A DNA stretch of 35,296 nucleotides from Symploca sp. SIO2C1. Lineage in GTDB: Bacteria > Cyanobacteriota > Cyanobacteriia > Cyanobacteriales > Coleofasciculaceae. Below are positions 1-7,406 of the stretch, in pieces (the first letter of the stretch is position 1; each line of letters opens with the position of its first letter). The stretch is taken from positions 1 to 35,296 of the forward strand of contig JAAHGL010000066.1 in assembly GCA_010692635.1 (NCBI GenBank), given 5' to 3'. The position numbers were made by a program, and so were the translations under genes. Below the pieces are notes generated by a model, which did no database searches, was not told the DNA's origin, and saw nothing but the letters and a program-made list of their open reading frames with translations.

Positions 1-331
1 CCAATCATCTTTTTTCCTGAATACTTCCTAATATACAATTCCTTCTTTCTTCCTTGTCTACTTTCCCTCCAAGTCCTCCTTGTCTCACCGACCCTATCAT
101 CTTATGTAAAAAACCTACCCTTGTGAGCCTTACTAAGGGGGGAATAAGGGGAGTAGCAAGATCTTGACCTATTTCGGTGAGAATCTTGTATACACGGTAG
201 TTTAGTTGGTGAGGGGTCACACCCATTGGTGTCAACTTAAGCTAGAGATATGTGATAGTGAAGCATCACCAGCCGTTTGGATATCCTTTGCGATCGCGAA
301 GGATGACATAATTCCGTTGCGGTGCATAAGT
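1..331. other. left-edge stretch without a recognisable gene
   Basis: This is the sequence outside the decayed IS that starts at 332. A 76-codon open frame on the minus strand (235 to 5) has no motif I recognise. It includes a C-rich/G-rich segment near 130-150 of the type common in cyanobacterial intergenic DNA, so I do not call it a gene. One GCGATCGC site lies near 290. Confidence 0.4.
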
Positions 332-346
332 CTGAGATCTTGCACC
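332..346 (+). repeat. left terminal inverted repeat of the IS remnant
   Basis: CTGAGATCTTGCACC; partner of 1459-1473 with one mismatch. Confidence 0.7.
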
Positions 347-405
347 AAAAAAAGCTGTATGTTGAACTGATAGCTAAAGTTCTTGTGTAGAGGGGATTGT
401 AGTAT

Positions 406-427
406 GTTCTCTTTCAAGAAAGAGAAC
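406..427. repeat. perfect hairpin, left bracket of the nested small-gene segment
   Basis: GTTCTCTTTC at 406-415, a two-base centre, then GAAAGAGAAC at 418-427. It lies about 40 bp past the stop of the small minus-strand gene and has no T-run, so a terminator role is weak. The outer arm plus the following bases (AAAGAGAACTAT) recurs at the hairpin at 896-925. Confidence 0.6.
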
Positions 428-467
428 TATTGTCCAATTCCTTTGAAAAAACTCGGATATCAATAAT

Positions 468-898
468 CTATTCGACTCGATGACCTACTTTTTCTTCATC
501 GGAATACAAATCTAACCAACTTTCTTTTAGTCCCTCAATAGCCTGAGTTAATTCATCAACGAGTGCTCTTCTAACCACGACTAAAACTCCATCTATGTGT
601 GCTTGACTCCCCGCTTTTCCCAAATGCTGAAAACGGGAATACTCGTCTTTCTTGTTGTTTTTTGGAAAAATCGCTTCATTAGCTCTGAGCTGATAGTACC
701 AATAACGATGTTTTTTCCTCTGGCTTGATAGCGTGCGATGTAACATCCATTGGGTGCTAAGTCGCCTTGGGCTTCAATATCGGCTCGGAGCTGGGAGAGT
801 TCAGCAATGGCAGCTTGGATGCGTTGAGCTCTGTGGTCGATTTCTTCTTGAGTTTGTCGTCTGGGCATTTGGGGGTAAAGAGATATAGATGTTACCAT
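468..898 (-). pseudogene. small hydrophilic protein gene split by a -1 frameshift at a slippery heptamer
   Basis: Two overlapping minus-strand frames make one plausible protein of about 140 residues. The first frame (start ATG 898, or the internal Met at 868) gives a helical N-terminal part ending in ARYQARGK. The second continues with HRYWYYQLRANEAIFPK and runs to the stop at 468. The join is at 711-716, where the coding strand reads GGA AAA AAC, that is A-AAA-AAC in the 0 frame; re-reading one base gives the fused product. This is either a one-base loss from an A7 tract (pseudogene or sequencing error) or a programmed -1 frameshift. Small proteins of this look occur in cyanobacteria, in my recollection near transposases; I know no function. 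It lies inside the decayed IS and is divergent from the transposase remnant. Confidence 0.5.
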
Positions 899-925
899 AG
901 TTCTCTATTTTAAAAGAGAACTATG
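896..925. repeat. 11-bp perfect inverted repeat between divergent genes
   Basis: CATAGTTCTCT at 896-906, an 8-base AT loop, then AGAGAACTATG at 915-925. The left arm contains the start codon of the small minus-strand gene. The arm sequence is shared with the hairpin at 406-427. Confidence 0.6.
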
Positions 926-932
926 TATGTAA

Positions 933-1472
933 ATGAATGATATTCTACCCCAAGTTGGAAAATTTGCTCATCTTCAGAATCTAGTCCGAGTCTATAATCA
1001 TAAGAAGGGTCTACATATCGTGGTTATTTACTTGGTTCTAGGAAATTGGCGAATCCCTTGGAGTTTTAGGGTTTATCGAGGTAAAGGCACGGCTTCTCCC
1101 TCTCAATTAGCAGCCAAATTACTTAACAATTTACCTTTAATTCTGACCAAATCATTTCAGATTTATGTTTTAGGTGATACAGCTTTTGGGACGATTAAGT
1201 ATCAGTTTGGCATGGCTCATTTTGGACAAAAAACCTTATTAGAAGTTTACCGATGGTTAATTCTTTCTTTAACTTCTTATTTATTAGCGTATTGGGTTTA
1301 TTTACATTTAGGCAGTTCTGAGGATTTAGATTGGTATTATTCTTCAGAACAAGCCCTTATTTTACTCTTTCCTCATGTTTTTATTCTTTTTCTATTGAAG
1401 CAATTAGAGTTTCTTTTGCCCTGGTTAAATGAGCGAGGTTTTGAATTTTGTTTTCTGAGGTGCAAGATCTGA
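933..1472 (+). pseudogene. DDE transposase remnant with internal deletion
   Basis: The open frame of 179 residues carries recognisable pieces of a cyanobacterial IS4-like DDE transposase. They are the WRIPWSFRVYRGKGT segment, the LGDTAFGTI segment with one acidic catalytic residue, and the C-terminal FGQKTLLEVYRWLILSL helix ending RCKI. Relatives are, from memory, well over 300 residues. Here LGDTAFGTI is joined directly to KYQFGMAHFGQ near 1190-1200, so the central part that should hold the remaining catalytic residues is missing without loss of frame. The true N-terminus is also absent. The stop codon lies in the right inverted repeat of the element. The product would be catalytically dead. 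Family assignment beyond IS4-like is uncertain. Confidence 0.75.
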
Positions 1473-1473
1473 G
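1459..1473 (-). repeat. right terminal inverted repeat of the IS remnant
   Basis: The plus strand reads GGTGCAAGATCTGAG. It overlaps the stop codon and last codons of the transposase remnant. Confidence 0.7.
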
Positions 1474-1656
1474 TACTCCAGCTGATAAAAATTGTAAGCC
1501 GATATTTGGCAAAACCGCAGTAATTTGTAAATTCCCCGTCCTCTTTAACCTCCTAGTCTTTATCATCGTAGCAGTCATGACGTGGTTTATCAGGAGACAA
1601 TGGAAGCGATCGCCTTGAGATAAACTTTCTTTTCACGGGAAGTCTCAAAACTTGTT

Positions 1657-1694
1657 ACTTCAAAACCAGAATCAATGGACTTATTCAGCAAGCA
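1657..1694 (-). repeat. about 37-bp dispersed repeat, copy downstream of the CHAT gene
   Basis: It matches 4617-4655 at about 33 of 37 positions in the same orientation, so the two copies flank the TPR-CHAT gene. On the minus strand the unit begins GCTTGCTGAATAAGT. That start resembles the IS-end-like repeats at 13626 and 35131 (GGGCTTGCTGCATAAGT). It is probably an orphan IS or MITE end. Confidence 0.55.
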
Positions 1695-1708
1695 AAACAT
1701 GACTCTTC

Positions 1709-1750
1709 ACTTATTACTTATTACTTATTACTTATTACTTGTTACTTATT
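1709..1750 (+). repeat. heptamer tandem repeat (ACTTATT), six copies
   Basis: Five exact copies and one variant (ACTTGTT) lie just past the stop of the TPR-CHAT gene. This is the short tandemly repeated repetitive (STRR) class typical of filamentous cyanobacteria. Confidence 0.85.
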
Positions 1751-1764
1751 CTCCCAAGCCCTAA

Positions 1765-4545
1765 CTAAGACTCCCCAATTAAGGTGAATGCTGCCCAATC
1801 TTTCGGGTTGGGATATTGTTGCTTAGTGATTAGCATGGCTTGACGTAAGGCTTGGGCTTTATCTTGGTTTTTGTCTAATTGACGATAAAATTCGATCATC
1901 AAGGAGGCAGTAGGAATATCTGGTACTACCCACAGGGAAACAATAACACTAGGAGCACCAGCCAGAGCCAAGGAGCGGGATAGTCCGATTACTCCATCAC
2001 TACTGATTTCCCCTCTGCCAGTGTCGCAAGCACTCAAAACTACTAGTTGGGTATTCAGCTTCAGGCTCAGGATTTCTCCAGCAGTCAGTAGACCATTATT
2101 ATCAGTAGTGGGAGCAAGAGCAACTGCACCAGGTACACCAAAACCAAAATCATCTAGTAATCCGTGGGTTGCCAGATGAATGATTCTGGCATTTGCCATC
2201 TTTTGTGTAACAGTGGTTTTAGTTGCTTGGTTGCCAGTTAAGGGAGTGGTATTTAGTAACATTGCGATCGCAATGGCTTCTTTCTCTGCACCAGGAAGGG
2301 AGGATAATTGCTCTGGGGGAATACCGACACTCGGCATTGTCGGATTACCTACTACTAGTACTTCAGTTCCGGAAGCTGGTTGCTGTTGGTGAGTTAGCTG
2401 CAAGATTTGAATCGCTGGAGCAGTGAGAATGGTATGTTGTTCAACGAGATACTGATTACTAGTGTCTTGCAATCCAGGGAAGGGAACGAGGAAGAGTTCT
2501 CGGTGAGGAATGAAGATAACTCGTTCTTCGGGTTTGGTGGGTAGAAGTTCAGCAATGGGTGCAATCAGTAGTTGATGGAGTTGCTGTAATCTCTGCTTTT
2601 GCTCAACTCCTGGTTTTTGCACGACACCAATGCTAGCACGCCCCCTGACTCCCATTGATGCGCGGCTGGTTTGCACTAAGTCGGATAAAGATTGCTCCAT
2701 AGACTTGAGTTCTACAGAACGAAAAGCAATCTTCCCTTTAGGAGGGATTACCCAGATGTAGAGGAATTTATCCTCAATCACTGAATATTCAACCAGGGTG
2801 GCGTTTTGCTCTTGGGCAATTTGTTGAATTTGTTCTAAAGAAGGTGGTTTAACCGTTACTTGTTCAGCCGCTTCGGGGGATAAGCGCTGTGCTAACAACT
2901 CTACAAAAGCTCTCGCCCTACCCCGCTCAGAAATTTCTAGGGCAGTATTATGCTTATTCTGGGCAACTAGAGCGAGTTGCAGTATTTGGTAAGTGTCATC
3001 TTGAGTATTCAGGATGGCGACTTTATCAGCATCAATTAATCCAGTTCGCAGAGACTCGAATATCTCAATGGTAGCAAATCCGTATTGTTCAGCATCCGCG
3101 TATTGACCTAGATTGAAGTAAGTAAACACAAGGTTATGGAGAGTAGCTTCTTCTCCTATGCGATCGCCTATTTCCCTTCTGATAGCCAAAGCTTGCTGGT
3201 AATAATCCAAAGCTTGCTGATATTCTCCCAGATTGTTGTAGACTGACCCAAGATTATGGATAGTAGTTCCTTCCCCTAAACGATCACCTATTTCCCGTTT
3301 GATAACCAAAGCTTCTTGGTAAGAGTCCAATGCCTGCTGATACTCTCCTTGTTTTTCGTAAACTAACCCCAGACTCGTCAGGGTAGTTCCTTCCCCTAAA
3401 CGATCACCTATTTCCCGTTGGATAGCTAAAGCTTGTTGGGAATAACCCAATGCCTGTTGATACTGCCCTAGTTTGGTGTAAACTGCCCCCAGATTATGGA
3501 GAGTGGTTCCTTCCCCTGCGCGATCATTTAATTCCTGGGCAATAGCCAAAGCTTGGTGGTAGTAATCCAATACCTGCTGATACTGTCCTAGATCAGAGTA
3601 AACTGCCCCCAAATTATTGAGAATAGTTCCTTCTCCTGAGCGATTGCCTAGTTCCTGCATCATCGCTAAAGTTTGCTGGTAAGAATCCAAAGCCTGCCGA
3701 TACTGTCCCAAACCATGGTAAACAAAGCCAAGATTATTGAGAGTAGTTGCCACACCGGCGCGATCATCTAATTCCTGCGAAATAGCCAAAGCTTCTTGGT
3801 AATAACCCAATGCCTGTTGATACTGCCCTAGGCTGCTGTAAACTGCCCCAAGATTATTAAGAGTTTTTCCTTCTCCTACACGATCGCTTAATTCCTGCCT
3901 GATAACTAAAGCTTGTTGGTGGTAATCTAAAGCCTGTTGATACTGTCCCAGGATCTCGTATACTGCCCCAAGATTATTGAGAATAATCCCTACATTTAAG
4001 CGATCGTCTATTTCTTGGGTTATAGCCAAAGCTTGTTGGAAGTAATCCAATGCCTGTTGATACTCTCCTGAGTTGGTGTAGATTGTCCCAATACCCGTAA
4101 GAATATTCCCTTCTGCCTTGCGATCGCCAATTTCTTGGTAAATTGCTAGAGCTTGCTGAAGTTTCTCCACCGCTTCTGGCAACTGACTCTTATCCCATAA
4201 CTCGAAAGCCTCTTCATACAACCGATTTGCTTCTGCTGCTTGGTTGGGATTTGTCTGTGCTTGTGTTAGTTGAACAGTTTGTAGATGGGATTGAGACGCA
4301 AAATTCCACTTAGCTAAAGGGCTAGTTGATAGCAGATTGTGTTCTAATACCTTATTCTGAGCCAAGGGAACAATCTCTGAGTTGCTTTGCTCGAGCTCCA
4401 AGCTTCCCATCTGCCTACTTCTATATTTCTCCCAAGATACCTGTGCTGTCGAGAGGTTAACTGCTACAGGCAATAGGTGAGAACCCAAGCAAAGTAAAAG
4501 AGTGGTAAAAAACAGGCTAAGGAACTTTTTCAGGCGATAGCGCAT
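1765..4545 (-). CDS. exported TPR-CHAT protein (caspase-like protease domain)
   Basis: 926 residues from ATG 4545. Residues 1-35 look like a signal peptide or membrane anchor (RLKK, then a hydrophobic core). Residues about 105-500 are roughly ten tetratricopeptide repeats with a 40-residue period (unit start EYQQALDYYQQALAI), the protein-protein interaction part. The C-terminal third is a CHAT domain of the caspase-like fold. The expected His is His794 in HLATHG and the Cys is Cys840 in LSACDTG, and the family-typical segment LAGAPSVIVSLW follows. Both catalytic residues are present. TPR-CHAT proteins include effectors that cleave partners when the TPR is engaged, but many cyanobacterial copies have no known role. 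It is the last gene of the co-directional cluster, 109 bp after receptor B, and is flanked by direct repeats. The putative export signal would put the protease on the same side of the membrane as the receptor ligand domains; this is inference. Confidence 0.9.
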   Translation of the reverse strand: MRYRLKKFLSLFFTTLLLCLGSHLLPVAVNLSTAQVSWEKYRSRQMGSLELEQSNSEIVPLAQNKVLEHNLLSTSPLAKWNFASQSHLQTVQLTQAQTNPNQAAEANRLYEEAFELWDKSQLPEAVEKLQQALAIYQEIGDRKAEGNILTGIGTIYTNSGEYQQALDYFQQALAITQEIDDRLNVGIILNNLGAVYEILGQYQQALDYHQQALVIRQELSDRVGEGKTLNNLGAVYSSLGQYQQALGYYQEALAISQELDDRAGVATTLNNLGFVYHGLGQYRQALDSYQQTLAMMQELGNRSGEGTILNNLGAVYSDLGQYQQVLDYYHQALAIAQELNDRAGEGTTLHNLGAVYTKLGQYQQALGYSQQALAIQREIGDRLGEGTTLTSLGLVYEKQGEYQQALDSYQEALVIKREIGDRLGEGTTIHNLGSVYNNLGEYQQALDYYQQALAIRREIGDRIGEEATLHNLVFTYFNLGQYADAEQYGFATIEIFESLRTGLIDADKVAILNTQDDTYQILQLALVAQNKHNTALEISERGRARAFVELLAQRLSPEAAEQVTVKPPSLEQIQQIAQEQNATLVEYSVIEDKFLYIWVIPPKGKIAFRSVELKSMEQSLSDLVQTSRASMGVRGRASIGVVQKPGVEQKQRLQQLHQLLIAPIAELLPTKPEERVIFIPHRELFLVPFPGLQDTSNQYLVEQHTILTAPAIQILQLTHQQQPASGTEVLVVGNPTMPSVGIPPEQLSSLPGAEKEAIAIAMLLNTTPLTGNQATKTTVTQKMANARIIHLATHGLLDDFGFGVPGAVALAPTTDNNGLLTAGEILSLKLNTQLVVLSACDTGRGEISSDGVIGLSRSLALAGAPSVIVSLWVVPDIPTASLMIEFYRQLDKNQDKAQALRQAMLITKQQYPNPKDWAAFTLIGES

Positions 4546-4616
4546 AAGTAAAACCTTGGATGAGCTCGTTTACTAATACCAAATTCGCCTTTCCAACCTA
4601 ACCCGGATTTAGTACT

Positions 4617-4655
4617 ACTTCAAAACCCAAATCAATCGACTTATTCAGCAAACCC
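4617..4655 (-). repeat. about 37-bp dispersed repeat, copy upstream of the CHAT gene
   Basis: Direct-repeat partner of 1657-1694. Its outer end (AGGGTTTGCTGAATAAGT on the minus strand) runs into the stop codon of receptor B at 4655, so the repeat insertion may have set that C-terminus. Confidence 0.55.
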
Positions 4656-7168
4656 TATTCACACTCAGATGCATTACGCTCTCCCTGTTCAATCTGCTTA
4701 AAGCCAAAACTTGAACCACTGGGAGCTGGCGCATCTTTATCCACTTGAACGAGGCGAGATTCCCTATCAGGATCGCCTGTTGCCCAAAACCGGAGTTTCT
4801 CTCCTGATGTCTCACTGCATGAAAGCTCTACAGACTTGAGCGCCTCAACAACTGTTTCCCTAGTGGCATTGCTGGATAGCCCCTCAATTAAAGCTTGTGT
4901 TGCATCATAACTACTGGCAGTGCGCCAGCCGATACTTCCTTTCCATCTCTTTTCTGCTCTTTCGGCATACTTAGATGTTCTCCCAAACCAGGGTACAGCT
5001 AAAACTAAACCCTCAACTGCCGAACCTCCCTGTCTTAAGGTATCAGTATGATACAGAACACCACCACCCAGCAGCTGCAATCTTTGTTCTTGGGGGAGCT
5101 CAGCATTTGCCCTAGCAATTGCAATAGCCACAGAATCGGTTTTTACACTGGGCGATAAAACAACACCTCCTACCTGATCCTGATTGGCACTGCGCTTAAT
5201 TTCAGCCTGAGCATTCGGCTCAACAGTTCTCAGATCAACTTCCCGAACAACTTTCCCCTCTAATTCTTTGAACTTCTTCTCAAAGGCTTGTTTCAGGCTT
5301 TTGCTGTTATTGCTCTCAGAATCAAAGAAAATAACCACTTTGTCTAAACCTAAAGTGTTTTTGGTATACTCAGCTAGCTTTTTACCCGCTGCGCTATTGG
5401 GAGGTGTACTTCGGAAGAAAACCTGCCCTTTTAAGGATGTACTGGTGCTGGTAGCAGAAACCATTGCCAATCCAGCTTGTTCGTATACAGGTAGCGCCGC
5501 CTCGCTAGCCTCACTGGAGTTATGCCCCATCACTCCCAGAACTTCCGGTTTAGCAACTAGCTTTTGGGCAACCTTGCGTGCGATCTCTGGCTCGTTGTGA
5601 TCGTTGGCAATAACAATTTCGAGTAAGCGATTATCTTTGCCACCGCTATCATTGAATTTTGTTTGTGCATCAGCTACGCCTCTTAATATTTCTTTGGCAA
5701 AGTCCTGATTCTTGTCCGCTGGTACCGCTACTGCCAGTTGGAAAGGATTACCCTTCTTACGAGCTTGGGCATTATGGAGGTAAATTTGGGGTATTGGCTC
5801 ATTGGGAGCTGCTTCTATAGCTTTTTGAAAGAAATCTATTGCCTGTTCGTAATCTTGGGATACGAAAGCCTCAATCCCATTATCGAGGTCAAAGTTTTCC
5901 TGAGAAAGAAAGAGTCGGCTTTCCCCACTGGTAATCTCTAATCTAATACACTCGCTAGTTACTCTCTCATAAACAGTTGGGCAATAGATGTATTGTTGCC
6001 AGAAGAATCCTCCACTCAATGAACTCAATATAACAATGCTCCCCAAAGCAATACTCAGTTTTTTGGGAAAAGCGATTGGAGTTGCATAGGGTTGCAACTG
6101 GGTAAATACATCCTTAACCCAACACTGGTTAAAGACCTCCTGGTAAATGGGATTGTAAACTCTTAGGGTTTGATTTTCCTTAACTACCAACCCTGATAGA
6201 CGCAAGTGCATGTGTTCGGAGTTTTGATCATTGAATACAGAGCCCTGATTGAGAATTTGCTGGTACAATTTCAGCATTCCCTTAGCACGTTGCTTGTTAC
6301 TCAAAATGCGATCGCTGATCGTCCGCAAATGTTTTGGCTCATCTTGGGATTCCCAATTTTCGATAATCTGCGATCGCACCAATGGCTCAATAGCTTGGGA
6401 AGTTGGAATATTTTTTTCCTGCTGAACTACCAGTTGGCAAAGCTTTTGTGTGAGAAACGGTTGTCCTCCTGTCCATGCCAATATTTCTGCGATAACTCTT
6501 TGGGGGTTGTCTACTTTACCATCTAATCCCCTCGCCAACGGCTCGACTTCGTCGAGTCGAAAACCATTCAATTCAATGGCACAACCAATATTAAAAGGTG
6601 TGCGTAGTTTATCCGCAATCAAATCCGACGGTGTTGCTACTCCAATCAGGGCAAAAGTCAGGCGCTGATATTCCGGCTTATTTACCCGTTGGTTATAGCA
6701 AGCTCGGATGAAGGCAAAAAAGTCATCTGTGGAGAAATTCAGACTGAGAACGCTATCGATTTCATCGATAACAATAACAATATTGTGGCTAACTTGTACC
6801 AGCAATACCTGTTCAATAAACTCAGTCAAACACTGCAAGGGAGTTAGCAACTGGCGTTCCTGCCACCAAGCTGAGAGCTGGAAATTAAGTCGGAAGCTAT
6901 TTGCCAGACTTTGAATTAGGGTTGCGTACCACTGCTCTGGAGTAACCTGTTGACTACCAATCTGCGTCAAGTCGATTAAGGCACAGGCAAAATTTTCCTT
7001 TTCGAGCCTCTTCCTAACTTGTACCTCCAAACTAGACTTACCCATCTGCCGGGAGTTGAGGACATAACAAAACTCGCCAGCTTTTAACCCTTCGTAGAGG
7101 TCTTGATCCGCCTGCCGCGTCACATAGCTGCGAGCATTATATGGTAAAGTAGCTCCAACTTGGTACAT
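4655..7168 (-). CDS. receptor B: AAA/STAND-like ATPase, membrane helix, periplasmic ligand-binding domain
   Basis: 837 residues from ATG 7168. Residues 1-360 are a STAND-like AAA domain (AAA_35-like). It has Walker [10 protein letters not shown] at 38-46, Walker B VIVIDEID at 131-138, the [12 protein letters not shown] strand at 172-183, and the WTGGQPFL element at 232-239 that STAND ATPases use to sense nucleotide. One hydrophobic segment at about 371-390 follows a KK pair, so the N-terminus should be cytoplasmic. Then come a Cys-containing linker (C396, C407), one TPR-like helix pair (about 430-466), and a LivK/Peripla_BP_6-type binding domain (474-830) with the ligand-loop signature GHNSSEAS...VSATSTST. 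There is no ABC signature motif or permease nearby, so it reads as a receptor and not a transporter part. The ligand is unknown. It is the paralogue of the next gene upstream. Confidence 0.88.
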   Translation of the reverse strand: MYQVGATLPYNARSYVTRQADQDLYEGLKAGEFCYVLNSRQMGKSSLEVQVRKRLEKENFACALIDLTQIGSQQVTPEQWYATLIQSLANSFRLNFQLSAWWQERQLLTPLQCLTEFIEQVLLVQVSHNIVIVIDEIDSVLSLNFSTDDFFAFIRACYNQRVNKPEYQRLTFALIGVATPSDLIADKLRTPFNIGCAIELNGFRLDEVEPLARGLDGKVDNPQRVIAEILAWTGGQPFLTQKLCQLVVQQEKNIPTSQAIEPLVRSQIIENWESQDEPKHLRTISDRILSNKQRAKGMLKLYQQILNQGSVFNDQNSEHMHLRLSGLVVKENQTLRVYNPIYQEVFNQCWVKDVFTQLQPYATPIAFPKKLSIALGSIVILSSLSGGFFWQQYIYCPTVYERVTSECIRLEITSGESRLFLSQENFDLDNGIEAFVSQDYEQAIDFFQKAIEAAPNEPIPQIYLHNAQARKKGNPFQLAVAVPADKNQDFAKEILRGVADAQTKFNDSGGKDNRLLEIVIANDHNEPEIARKVAQKLVAKPEVLGVMGHNSSEASEAALPVYEQAGLAMVSATSTSTSLKGQVFFRSTPPNSAAGKKLAEYTKNTLGLDKVVIFFDSESNNSKSLKQAFEKKFKELEGKVVREVDLRTVEPNAQAEIKRSANQDQVGGVVLSPSVKTDSVAIAIARANAELPQEQRLQLLGGGVLYHTDTLRQGGSAVEGLVLAVPWFGRTSKYAERAEKRWKGSIGWRTASSYDATQALIEGLSSNATRETVVEALKSVELSCSETSGEKLRFWATGDPDRESRLVQVDKDAPAPSGSSFGFKQIEQGERNASECE

Positions 7169-7406
7169 TGATTGTTGGTTATTAGTTATTGGTTATAGGC
7201 TAATCTCGTAGGGTGTGTGAACGAAATGTAACGCACTATTTGTAGGCGGTAAGGAAAGTGCAATAAATGTAGTTTGGGTTGAGGAACGAAATCCAACAAA
7301 GAGTGAAACTAATGCAACATTTAAGTTGGTTGTTGGTTAAAGGTGGGCACTGCCAAGGGTGAACAACTCAACTCAGTCTGGCATTAATTGATCTACAGTG
7401 CCCACC
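7169..7406. repeat. intergenic repeat segment with 11-bp inverted repeat
   Basis: GGTGGGCACTG at 7342-7352 and CAGTGCCCACC at 7396-7406 form a perfect 11-bp inverted repeat with a 43-base centre. It abuts the stop codon of receptor A. Receptor A ends QEKESL where receptor B stops after ECE, so the repeat may have replaced the original stop. A degraded copy of the GGGTTGAGGAACGAAA MITE-type sequence lies near 7270-7310. Confidence 0.6.

Larger units (their letters stand above)
332..1473 (+). mobile_element. decayed insertion sequence with DDE transposase remnant
   Basis: The left end at 332-346 reads CTGAGATCTTGCACC. The right end at 1459-1473, read from outside inward, is CTCAGATCTTGCACC, so 14 of 15 positions match as terminal inverted repeats. 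The right repeat encodes the last residues of the transposase (RCKI, then TGA), an ending I recall from this cyanobacterial transposase group, which supports these boundaries. Inside lie a frameshifted small gene on the minus strand (468-898) and the transposase remnant (933-1472). I did not find a convincing target-site duplication. The element cannot be autonomous because the transposase core is deleted. The span between the left end and the transposase is longer than a missing N-terminus needs, which suggests a nested insertion bounded by hairpins at 406-427 and 896-925. Confidence 0.7.

Noticed and set aside
1765-4545. TPR-CHAT as a type III-E CRISPR (craspase) component
   Set aside because: No gRAMP/Cas7-11 gene or CRISPR array lies in the window, and the protein carries an export signal.
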